From Hordeum vulgare subsp. vulgare (taxonomy: Eukaryota > Streptophyta > Magnoliopsida > Poales > Poaceae), in NCBI RefSeq assembly GCF_904849725.1, contig NC_058522.1, forward strand, positions 231,111,084-231,175,083: 64,000 nucleotides of DNA. The letters run 5' to 3'. The position numbers and the translations under genes are program-made. Below, one piece after another: positions 1 through 9,989 of this stretch (positions are counted from its first letter, which is position 1; every line of letters begins with the position of its first letter). The notes below the pieces were generated by a model. That model was not told where the DNA came from. It saw nothing but the letters and a program-made list of their open reading frames with translations, and did not search any database.

Positions 1-429
1 AACAGGCAATCCAAACTTAAAATGGTATAAGTGAAGCACATGAAGCATTCTATAAAGCCATACTCAAAACATATAAGTGAGGTGCAAAGAGCCTTCTATA
101 AATCAACCGAGGACTTTCTCATACCTGCATGGTGCATTTTTAGAATAAAAATAAAAAGCACACGACACTCCAAGATTTACACATATCATGTGACGAATAA
201 AAATATAGCTCCAAGTGAAATTACCGATGGTTGTTAGAACAAAGAGGGGATGCCTTCCGGGGCATCCCCTAGCTTAGTTTCTTGGGAGTCCTTGAATATT
301 ACCTTGGGGTGCCACAAGCATCCCCAAGCTTAATCTATTTCCACTCCTTAGTCCTTCATCTATCATGATCTCGCCAAAAATTGAAAACTTCAATCACACA
401 AAACTTAACAAAACCCTCGAGAGATCCGT
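1..429 (-). mobile_element. Internal fragment of Athila-like Gypsy element B (far side of the nested chromovirus)
   Basis: No coding region can be read here. The stretch 245-345 holds two copies of a 'ggcatccccaagctta'-like phrase that I associate with the internal non-coding part of Triticeae Athila-like Gypsy elements. The DNA ends abruptly at about 429, where the truncated LTR of chromovirus A begins. The same host element is taken to resume at 14158 beyond A. The assignment rests on style of sequence and nesting logic, not on a domain. It could also be another element of the same group. Confidence 0.5.
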
Positions 430-605
430 GGAAAGCAAATTTTAATTAAAATGAGCATGGTCAATTACTTGTATGGATATGCATCATAAGCTAGATGGTA
501 ATCATGTTAACGGTCACAAATATCATCATATCTGCTGAGGGCTGAACACCAGAGGTTCACCCTATGCGCCAAGTCACCGGACTTGACAATATCATCTTTC
601 TCAAC

Positions 606-638
606 CACACACACACCCACACACACACACACACACAC
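606..638. repeat. (CA)n microsatellite inside the LTR
   Basis: A run of about 16 CA units with one C interruption. The matching site in the other LTR (about 10611-10631) is shorter, so the tract has changed length since insertion. Confidence 0.95.
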
Positions 639-1924
639 TTGGTTTATGTGGAAACGACTGAACATAGTTTAAGCAGGATTACCCAACTGTCCTTGACCGT
701 GGACACGGCTATTCAAATAGTCTTACACTCTGAAGAGGTTGTACTCTGTACCCACGAGATCCGGGAAACTTTCGTGTCATCGACGACTCGGGATATATAA
801 CATACCCAAGGTAAGTACCCGATCATTGCCTTTCCCCTACTGACACTAGACAAAGATTCTACTCGATTGGCACCCAACCCACATGATGTATGTCTTACGA
901 GCACCAACTCAGGATCGTATCATCCATGCAGGGAGGAACGGTGTGCCCGGAAGATGTAAAAATGACATAGTCGTCCTACCTGGCACGACCCGTCACGAGA
1001 GTGACCATATCACTCCCAACACTAGTAATGCGGGCTCTTTGCTAGCACCGACCAAAGTAATCAACAAAGCCCCGTCCCATAAAGGGGCATCGTGGTTGCA
1101 CATGTAAGGTTGGGACGGTCTACACATCATAAATCTAATCCCATTTCGGAAACCACTCACACAATACCTTTTCGGTACACCACTTCTTTCTCAAGTGGTC
1201 ATCCAGCTCAACACCATCACCCTCGGGGCATTAGTGGCACCTGACGTGGTTTTCATAAAACCTTTGATATCAACTCTGTGTTACCATCACCATGCATATG
1301 CTCATCCTATGCATAGCACTACTATCTACTTGTCAACATTTATTAGCGTGACCCTCATAGGTGGTAAGGTCGTGCTTAATGCATGTGCTACGGAGGATCC
1401 ATCGGTAACACCATACCGAGGTGTACCTATTAATCTTGACTATATCCATCGGAATAAAATAATAAACATGTCATGCATAAAACATTTTCTCAGACGTGGT
1501 CAAAGGGTTGCTTGCCTTGATCACCGAGGTATCCGGGGTCTTCGAGGTCTTCGGGTCCAAGTCCTTCGTCAAACGCGTGATCTATCTTATAATAATAATA
1601 ATAATAAGCATACTCAAAAACAGAGCACAAACTCATTTTAAAAATGATAACCTATTCTGATAAATTCGATCTTTAGTTTTAAAAACGTTTGTTTCTGTTT
1701 TCGAAGTAAAAAGGTATTTTTAAAGTCTTATTAAGAAAAGATAAAAATACCCAAACTATATATTTAATTAAAGCTATGTAATAAATCTTTGTAAATTTTT
1801 GTACAACAACATTAATAAATCCTACATATTTTTAGAAGAATCATGATGGGAAAATAACTAAATTTGATCAAATGATTTAGCTTGTAGAAATAATCTAAAA
1901 ATCGGTTTTAAAAGAAAAGAAAAA

Positions 1925-2960
1925 GGGGCTCAGCCCCTGGCGTGGCTCGGCCAGCAGCTGGGCCGGCCCAACTGGCTAACTGGCCAGTCAGCCAACGAGT
2001 CAGCACACGCGCGCGTGCCGTCAGGTATAAACCTGACGCGCGGGCCCCTACGGTCAGCGGCAAAGAGGGGAGAGAGGGGGAGAGACTGGCCACCGACAGG
2101 TGGGACACCCCTGTCGGGGTCGTCTTCCACCTCCAGACAAAGAGGAGGGGAGGCATGCCGACGGCGACTCCGACGTCCTCGTGACCAACTGAGCACAGAA
2201 ACGAGCTCGTAACGTCTCCGCCCACCTGGTGGAGGTCGAGAGACCGATGGGGAGGGCCTGTGTCACTTGCAACAATGAGACCACGGCGGAGGAGCTTCGG
2301 GTTGTGGTGGAGGAGGGTGTTCCGAGTGGAGAGAAGCTTGGGGGAGTGGTGGAGAAGGTCTCTGAGCTCACTGGTCACTGGGAAGGTGAGAGGAGCTCAA
2401 GAGAAATCCTGTAGCCCGAGATCGACGGAGCTCCGACGCGGCGGCGCCTCGGTCGATCTCGAGCATCGGGGCTCTCCTTGATCAAATGGGGCTGCTAGGG
2501 GCTCGATTGGAGGTTGGGAGGTGAGGTGTGTGGTGCTAGAACGAGGGGGGCTATTTATAGGCTGGCGATGGGGCACCGAGTTGGGGAGCGTTGGTGGTTT
2601 TTGCCACGGCTGCAGGAGAGGGTGAGAGGGCTCGGGGCCGAAACCATGGTTTGCGGACGTGGTTTAGGACTTCCGCGGACGTAACAGGAGGAGGGGCGGT
2701 GGCTATGCAGGCGTGCTGCGGGGCCGCGTCCTCCTGACCAAGTCGGGCACGTGCGAGCATGTGTCACCTGCGTCAGTGGAGATGGGGAGAAGGGATCGTG
2801 AGGCTGCCCTGGGTCGGGTCTTTGTCGAGGGTGAGGAGAGACATCGTGGGGAGGTGAGAACTGGCCAGGGCTAGCCTCCCTAGCCTCGGGTGTGCTCTCT
2901 AGCGCGTCGAGAGCGCAACTTTGGGATGCCATGGCATGCTGGCATGCTCTCGGGTGCTTT
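1925..2960 (-). other. GC-rich, C-rich-sense leader/promoter island of LTR A
   Basis: A sharp switch from AT-rich to GC-rich DNA lies inside the LTR. Several overlapping open frames on both strands arise simply because stop codons are rare in it. A TATA-like box on the element's sense strand sits within the island at 2551-2560. The partner LTR has the same island at about 11930-12960. I read it as promoter and transcribed leader of the LTR, not as protein-coding DNA. Confidence 0.6.
2551..2560 (-). promoter_or_regulatory. TATA-like box of LTR A (CTATAAATAG on the minus strand)
   Basis: The minus strand reads CTATAAATAG about 1.6 kb inside the LTR, followed by the C-rich leader. The 5' LTR carries a weaker version (ATCCTATAAGTAG) near 12552-12564. 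Its position between U3 and a GC-rich leader fits a core promoter. Confidence 0.6.
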
Positions 2961-4181
2961 AGCCTTGCGTGGTGTGTGTGTGGGGTGGGTTAGATGCCCT
3001 TCTGTTGCTAGGAACTGAGAACCAGTACTGGTCAAAGAGAGGTGCTTAAAGAGGTTCTGCCAGCATTGAACCAGTACCTAATTTGGGGTTTTGGCTTACT
3101 CACTTTGAACTAGGGAGGGGCCACTCGTCTTCAATTGAGGAGTGGTGTTGGCAGTCTGTGCTAGGAGTTTGGACTGAAGGGTGTGGGTGTAGAGAGTGCA
3201 AGATGCTATTTGACCAATGTGGATGAAGGTGTTTGATCTGTGTTTGAGACAATTAACCATTACCAATGAGGCTGAAAGTTAGCAGGATTGAGATTTAGGC
3301 AAGATTAGGATGCTCTACCAAATTTGAGCTCCATTCGACAAGTTTAGCAATGTAAACTTGGAAACACCCCCAAATGGATAGTTCTGCCTTATAAGAAGAA
3401 AATGTGAGCAAATTAATTCCCACAAATCCAATTCTTGGCAGGGTCTCCTCATTTGGGGTATTGAGCACTCGTGCAAAGTATTTGGCCATTTGGACAAACT
3501 TTGCTATGTAGAGTTGCATCGACAGGAAGGATTTTAGAATTATTTGGTGAACCAAACCACCTAGGAATGAGGTGAAACTTGGCGTGATCACCAAATATAG
3601 CTTGGGGAACATGATAGAATTTTCTGGGAATTTGTTTGGAATATTTCCTTTGGAAATATTTCAAAAGGTCAAAACAGACAAAATAGGTTTTTAAAGGTTT
3701 TCTCAAATATTTTGAACAGGAAAAGGTGTTGAAAATCTTATGTATGGAAAATATATGTCCTATGAGTATCTCCAAATTTTCTCATATTTTTCTAAGGTAG
3801 AAAATTAATTTTCCCCTCAGAAATATTATTTCTGGCCTGAAAAAAGGACATGCAAATAAAATAGAAACATATTTTATAAAATAATTATTTTATGAGTTTC
3901 GAGAGTTATAATAGTGCTAGAATCAGAATACAATCTTCGGGTGAAGGCACCCCCTTGAAATCTGGGACTTGTAGCGCAAACCCCAAAGCAAGGTTTGGAA
4001 TGAACAAAAATGAGAAAAAGGATTTTTGTGGAAATATTATGTTATAAATTTTTTTTCTAGATCCACACACTCAAGAATACATACAAACAATTACAATCAT
4101 GGCACTCATAGCATTTTCTTAAAAGAAAAATCCAATTTCGAAAAGACTACAGTTGAGGCAAGGTGAATCCAAGGTGTGACA

Positions 4182-4195
4182 GACCTATCACCCTT
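4182..4195 (-). other. Polypurine tract of chromovirus A
   Basis: On the minus strand the purine-rich AAGGGTGATAGGTC abuts the 3' LTR start (TGTCACACC), where plus-strand priming would occur. It is broken by two pyrimidines, consistent with decay or a weak tract. Confidence 0.5.
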
Positions 4196-4224
4196 ACAAG
4201 AATCTCGTCCCCAAGATTCCTATG

Positions 4225-5552
4225 CTAGATGCTAAGAAGGTACGGAACTTGGAATCTGAGATAGTCTTCATGCTCCCATGTTGCTTCTGCCTCGGTGTGG
4301 TTGCTCCACTGGACCTTGAAGAACTTGATGGTGCGGCTTCTGGTACAATGCTCGGCTTCTTCCAAGATGCGGGTCGATCTCTTGCGATAACTGAGGTCAG
4401 GTTGGAGATCAATGGATTGATGATCGATGTCCTCATAAAGATCTGGACGACTCGGCGATTGAAGGAACTTCCGAAGTTGTGCCACGTGGAAGACGTTGTG
4501 CACACCCAAAAGTTCTGGAGGTAGCTCCAACTGATAAGCAACTTCTCCACACTTTGTCGTGATCTTCAAAGGTCCAATGAATCTTGTAGCAAGTTTCCCC
4601 TTGACGTGGAAACGCTTAGTCCCCTTGAGAGGTGTGACAAAGAGGTACACCTGGTCTCCAGGGTTGAATTCCACTTCTCTGTGATGGGAATCTGTATAGC
4701 CCTTTTGTCGCGACTTGGCAAACTTTAAGTGCTCCCTGACAAGTTGCACCTTGTATTCAGCTTCACGGAGGACGTCTGGCCCGAAAACCAACCCTTCACC
4801 AATATTAGACCAGTTGAGCGGGGTGTGGCACTTACGTCTATATAGCACTTCAAATGGGGCCATCTAGAGACTGGACTGATAGTTGTTGTTGTATGAGAAC
4901 TCAGCAAAAGGCACAAAGTCTTCCCATTTGGTTCCATGTGCCAAAACACAAGCACGGAGCATATCCTCCAGTATCTGATTTACTCGCTCTATCTGTCCGC
5001 CAATCTGCGGATGGAAGGCGATGCTGAAGGAGAGCTTAGTTCCCAGAGCTTCTTGGAACTTCTTCCAGAATCTTGAGGTGAATTACGTGCCTCGGTCGGA
5101 CACAATCTCCTTGGGAACTCCGTGGAAGCTCACAACACACTCAATGTAGAGACTGGTCAGCTTGTCACTACGATAAGTGGTGCTGACAGGAATGAAGTGT
5201 GAGACCTTGGTGAGATGATCGACAATGACCTATATGGAGTCATGGCCTATGTTGGATCTGGGTAGACAAGTGATGAAGTCCATACCGACTACATCCCACT
5301 TCCATTCGGGCACCTGGAGAGGTTGTACCAGCCCAGCTGGTCGCTGGTACTCAACCTTGACCCATTGGCATACGTCGCACTTGGCGACATATGAAGATAT
5401 TTCCCGCTCCATGCCATGCCACCGGAATCTTTTTTGAGGTCTTGATACATCTTGGTCCCACCAGGGTGGATTGAGTAGGGAGTGTCGTGGGCCTCTTGCA
5501 AGATTAAGTTCTTGAGTTCAGCCATGTTGGGTACGCATAAACGTTTCCCAAA
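4225..5552 (-). pseudogene. Integrase and C-terminal chromodomain of chromovirus A, broken
   Basis: In the minus direction the region opens with the integrase zinc-binding end, including the CDVC part of the HHCC finger, near 5350-5450. The catalytic core follows across about 5300-4870 and is interrupted by stops. From 4863 to 4225 an open stretch of 212 codons covers the integrase C-terminal region and a chromodomain (residues about 164-203, 4255-4374). That domain has the aromatic and acidic pattern FFKVQW...EATWEHE. Chromodomains of this group are thought to steer integration towards heterochromatin. A frameshift lies near 5420, where the upstream frame (5525-5289) hands over to the frame starting at 5412. 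The natural stop is followed closely by the polypurine tract, so the 3' end is complete. Confidence 0.9.
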
Positions 5553-7395
5553 TCACACAACTCCTTGTTCATCCACTGAGAATCCTCTGGCCTTGCCTTC
5601 CTTGATCTTCTTCTTGACGCCTTCGATGCTCTCGTGTCCCTTCTGGGCCTCTTTAATGTCATCCGCGAGAGTGGGTTTGACTTTGATGTTAGCCAGGAAT
5701 CCTTGTTCAACCAGCTCTAACCCGAAACTCTCCAGCTCGTCATACAGGGCGGGTAGCCTTTCCTTGATCATAGCATTCAAGGTGCAAGCCTTATGGCTCA
5801 AGGCATCGTCCACCACATTGGCCTTACTGGAGTGGTATTGAATGCGGAGGTCGTAGTCCTTAATCAATTCCTACCACCTTTGCTGCCTCATATTCAACTA
5901 CTTCTGGGTAAAGATATACTTCAGATTCTTGTGGTCGGTGTATATTTCGCATCGCTTCCCCAGGAGATAATGCCACCACGTCTTCAAGGCATGAACCACT
6001 GCTACCAACTCGAGGTCATGAGTGGCATAGTTATCTTCGTGCGGGTGTAGTTGTCATGATAGATAAGCCATGACTCTCCGTCTTGCATCGGAACGCCACC
6101 GAGCCCGATTCTTGAGGCATCGCAGTATATCACAAACTCCTTGTTGATATCTGGAGTGGCCAGTACGGGGGCGGTGGTCAACCTATTCTTCATCTCCTAG
6201 AAGCTTTCTTCGCACTCCGGCGTCCATTCGAACTTCTTGCCCTTCTTCAAGAGTTGAGTCATTGGTCGGGCGATGCGGGAGAACCCTTGCACGAACTTGC
6301 AGTAGTATCCTGCGAGTCCGAGGAAGCTTCTAACTTCCTTCACGTCGATTGGCGACTCCCAGTTGGTTACCGTAGTAATCTTGGTGGAATCGACTGCCAA
6401 TCCATCTGCCGTCATGGTATGGCCCAAGAATCCAACTTCATGCAACCAGAATTCACACTTGCTGAACTTGGCATAAAGTTGGTGCTCTCGAAGTTTTTCC
6501 AACACCAGCCTCAAGTGTTGCTCATGCTCTTCTTCAGATTTTGAGAAGATTAATATGTCATCGATGAAGACGACAACAAACTTGTCCAGGTACTCCATGA
6601 AGACTTTGTTCATAAGGTACATGAAGTATGCAGGGGCATTGGTCAACCCAAACGACATGACTGTGCACTCGTATAGACCGTACTGGGTCACGGATGCCGT
6701 ATTAGGTATGTCCTCAGGCCGAATCTTCAGTTGGTAGTACCCCGATCTGAGATCGATCTTGGAGAACACCTTGGCACAATTTAACTGGTCGGATAGGTCT
6801 TCAATCTTTGGTAGGCATACTTATTCTTTATCGTGACTTCATTGAAGGAACAGTAATCGATGTAGAGCCTAATAGTACTATCCTTCTTTGACACAAATAG
6901 AACAGGTGGTCCCCAAGGTGAGGCACTTGGACGGATGAATCCCTTCCTGAGCTGCTCGGCCAACTGCTTCTTCAACTCTGCAAGCTCCTCGGATCCCATC
7001 CTATAGGGCTTCTTGTAGATAGGCCTTGACCCGGGCATGAGCTCAATGATGAACTCCATGTCTCGGTCAGGAGGCATCCCAGGCAGCTCATCGGGAAAGA
7101 TGTCCGGGTATTCACATACCACTGGTACTCGGTCCAACTCTTTTTCCGAAAGGCAATTAACCTGAGGGACTTGAGTGGAGCTAGGCTCAGGGACGTATTT
7201 GACTTTGACCCCTTGGTCACTTGTCATGGTAATAGCCCTCTTGGTGCAGTCCAGTATGCTTTGATGCTTGGCCAACCAATCCATACCAAGGATCACGTCC
7301 AAGCCTTGCGACTTAAGAACGATGAGATCTGCTACGAACTCTATCCCATTAATGTTGATCCCAACTCCTCTACATCCTAGGTTGGTCCTTAGCAC
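5553..7395 (-). pseudogene. Reverse transcriptase and RNase H of chromovirus A, frameshifted
   Basis: The region 7395-6781 encodes the protease tail (ILGMDWL-type motif) and the RT fingers, including the conserved VTIKNKY stretch. The frame shifts near 6775. The region 6769-6197 then encodes the RT palm with the active-site FIDD at 6557-6568 (residues 68-71) and the conserved SFLGLAGYY region. The first RNase H motif (YCDAS) follows in the same frame at about 6193-6002. After another shift, the RNase H end (KANVVDDALSHKA; the usual A before D is changed) is at 5867-5720. The catalytic aspartates of RT survive, but at least two frameshifts and several stops prevent a full product. Confidence 0.92.
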
Positions 7396-7407
7396 TACTC
7401 CCGGGGT

Positions 7408-7706
7408 CTATACTACCATTTGCCCATTAAGGAGGGTAGGATTCAAACCACACTTTGCAGCAAACTTTTGGGTGACATAAGTATGTGAAGCACCACAATC
7501 AAACAATACTGTTACAAGGGTGGAGTTGACAAGGAAGGTACCCAGAATGCAGTCAGGGTCCTCCTGGGCTTCCTCAGTGGAGATGTGATTCACGCGTCCC
7601 CTGTTGTGGTACTGCTGGTTGCGGGGATCCTGATTCCTCTTTGGTGCTCCATGGCCTTGTCCTTGATTTGGCGCATTGGGCGCGGTGTATCGGGCTTCTT
7701 TTTGGA
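7408..7706 (-). pseudogene. Aspartic protease of chromovirus A with altered active-site motif
   Basis: The frame 7710-7408 encodes a basic, Gln/Asn-rich linker, then LFDCGASHTYV at about residues 69-79. The retroviral-type protease signature is normally D-S/T-G-A; here the second residue is Cys (DCGA, 7489-7500). This frame differs from that of gag upstream and is the same as that of the RT start downstream. The Ser-to-Cys change would be expected to impair the enzyme. Confidence 0.82.
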
Positions 7707-8752
7707 GCATTACCTAGAGTAGTGTCCAGGCTAACCACATGCAAAGCAGGTGACCTGCCCTGCGATGTTGGGCTTGCCCCCACTGTTGTCGGGTGGATTG
7801 ATTGACGGCTTGGGGTTGGCATGCTGCTGAGGATGATAGTTTGGGCGAAATGCAGGAGTCTTGTACTACTGTTGCTCATAGTTAGGTCTTGCCAGGGCGG
7901 ATTGCCATGGACGATCCTTCTGGTTGCTAGAAACACCATTGCCCATCAGCTTACGCTTGCGAGTATCATCCATAGCACGATGCTTGTCTTCCAGCATGAG
8001 AGCCTTGTCTACCAGATCGCACAAGGTCCGGCAGTCACAAACAACAAGATGATATTTCAGCGAGTGCTGAAATCGTTCCATGAAGTGTTCCACCTTAGCG
8101 GCTTCAGTGCTGACATCTTTTGGCGCATACCTCAACAAGAGGTTGAACTTATGCATGTATTCCTTGACTGTGCCACCGCCTTGTTTCAGAGCACGAAACT
8201 CCCGCTTCTTGATAGTCATCATTCCAGGGGGAATGTGAGCAGCGCGGAACCCATCTTTGAAGACAACCCAAGTGATAGCCTACGCGCCTTGCATAATCTG
8301 GAACCCGTCCCACCAAGCCCTGGATGTGCCTCCGAGACAGTGAGTAGCATAAAGGACTTCCTCACGATCATCGGTGCACTTAACCAGCACAAGGAGGTCT
8401 TCAATGGTGCGGATACAGTCATCGGCATCCAGGGGCTCAGTTGTCTTAGTTAATATTGGGGGTGTAGTGAACTCAGACAGAGTGGAGCAACCATTGCCAT
8501 TTCCGCCCCGTGGCAGGTTGTTCACTAGGGCCTGAGCTATCTTCTGGATGGAGGCGTTGTTGGCTTGGCATTCCTCTCGGAGAGTTTGGAGGATTTGAGC
8601 CATAACCATGTTCTCTGGAGGAGGTGGTGGCATGGGAATGTCGCCTTACTGCTGCTTCGGGTGATCTCCAGCTTGGGCGGACCCATTGGCTCATGGATGC
8701 TGGCTAGAATTGCTAGTGATGGGGTTGCTGAAGGTACTGGTGTGAGTAGCAA
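7707..8752 (-). pseudogene. Gag of chromovirus A, with stop codons inside the zinc knuckle
   Basis: Frames at 8752-8280 and 8222-7866 read as plant Gypsy gag (Retrotrans_gag type). They include the YATHCLGGTSRAWWDGF block and the core FRALKQGGGTVKEYMHKFN. Downstream, in the same frame as 8222-7866, a CCHC zinc knuckle (C-x2-C-x4-H-x4-C) is spelled at 7707-7748. Two of its positions are stops: TAG at 7731-7733 and TAA at 7710-7712. The TAG lies where related knuckles often have Gln, as a C-to-T change would produce. The protein would start near 8752, but several in-frame stops make the start uncertain. Confidence 0.88.
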
Positions 8753-9972
8753 TCATCATCCTGTTTGGAGCAGACATGTCAATACTCCGAAGTGGTCGAT
8801 AGGAAAGCATAAAGGGATGACGTGCCTATATAAGGGGGCTTTGGTACAATGCAAGTGTGTGAAACAAGAAGGTTCGAAGAACCCTATGCATTAATTAAGA
8901 TAGGTGATGTAGTCGCTTACAAATGGCCTTAGGAAAAAGCACTGCTTGCATCGAGACACAAACAGAAAGCACACACATTACAAGCATTCATGGTTTCATA
9001 TGAACCATTACACGCACTCGACTTTACATGGGGACTCCTAACTTGTCCTAAGACATCCATCTAGGCGATAGATTGCTTGGTCTCATACACATGTTCTTCA
9101 TGGTCTTCCTGTTCATCCTCGTCTATGCAAGTATTTTCTTCCTTCAGGGGTGTGGGGGAAGGAAGAGGTCCATCATGACGATGTTTCGTCGATGAAGCGG
9201 TGAGGATTTTGGTGTATTCTTTGGCGGTCAGGCAACGACTCTATATAGGAGTGGCCTTAATTGGTGGTATCCTCCTCACAAGGCAGAGGCAGATTTCCCT
9301 CTGGGTGCTCCTTCTTTCTTAACCTTGCGTGTCTTCATCTTCTCCAGGTGGAGTAGTTCCTTGACTTGATGAAGTTCTTGGCGGAGCATTCCAGACTCCT
9401 TGATTAGAAGGTGAGCTAGAGTGTCGGCAGAGAGGCTGAAGTAGGTCTGAAACCTGAGTGGCGTTCCTTCCTCCGGGGATGGATTGAGTGTTCATCTCCC
9501 GTCATGTCCGTCCTTAACAAAAGGCAGGTGACAAGTGGACGGATCGTTGTCCATCTCGGGAAGGAGGTCGCGGAGATGCACGATCGCCTCTCGTGTTGCT
9601 GTCTCCACTGCCAATACTAAAGTCTGCATCTGTGGTCCTTCCAAGAACCAACTAGCTGGGGAGTGGTTTGCCTTCACAATCACATCCACGTGATATTCCT
9701 TCGTGTCAGCATTGATCCAGTGCTCGTGGTAGAGGAAAAAGGGCGTGGGCGTACTTGACACGTCTCCAAGTTGTCTCCAAAGAGTAGGGGGTAGCCAGTT
9801 TCCAGAAGCGTCTCAGGCACGACGACCATCTACAAGGTTTTGAGGAGAGGGTTAGAAATTTGTGGGTGGTATGAAAAGGTAGTAGGGTGTAGAAAATCTC
9901 AAGTGTTAGGGCTGAGGGTGCTATGCGTCTCGACTATCGTCCATGCTACCTAAGGCTTCATACAGTCAGGAT
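8753..9972 (-). mobile_element. 5' untranslated internal region of chromovirus A with a small unrecognised ORF
   Basis: This is leader DNA between the primer site and gag. On the minus strand an 89-codon frame (9761-9492) has normal composition and a plausible globular pattern (ASWFLEGPQMQT, then ATREAIVHLRDLLPEM). I cannot tie it to gag or pol. It may be the relic of an extra upstream ORF or part of a captured gene. Nothing else is recognisable in the interval. Confidence 0.5.
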
Positions 9973-9985
9973 GGCTCTGATACCA
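9973..9985 (-). other. Primer-binding site of chromovirus A (initiator tRNA-Met type)
   Basis: The minus strand reads TGGTATCAGAGCC, complementary to the 3' end of plant initiator tRNA-Met. It lies four bases inside the end of the 5' LTR. This fixes the element's direction as minus and the LTR end at 9990. Confidence 0.95.
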
Positions 9986-9989
9986 GCTC

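Larger units (their letters stand above)
430..4181 (-). repeat. 3' LTR of chromovirus A, truncated at its outer (left) end
   Basis: This stretch aligns collinearly with 10435-14157 at an offset of about 10 kb. It ends in 'ggtgtgaca' at 4181, matching the terminus at 14157. The first about 445 bp of the full repeat (9990-10434) are missing here: homology starts abruptly at 'ggaaagcaaatttt' (430). The copy contains a long CA run, a GC-rich island (about 1925-2960) and AT-rich flanks. By-eye comparison shows many substitutions and small indels relative to the partner LTR, so this is not a very young insertion. Confidence 0.92.

Noticed and set aside
600..640. Regular short repeats that might suggest an array
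   Set aside because: A simple CA microsatellite without spacers; no CRISPR-like structure exists anywhere in the window.
1195..1641. 148-codon plus-strand frame
   Set aside because: It is antisense within LTR A; the partner LTR breaks it, and the sequence has no protein-like pattern.
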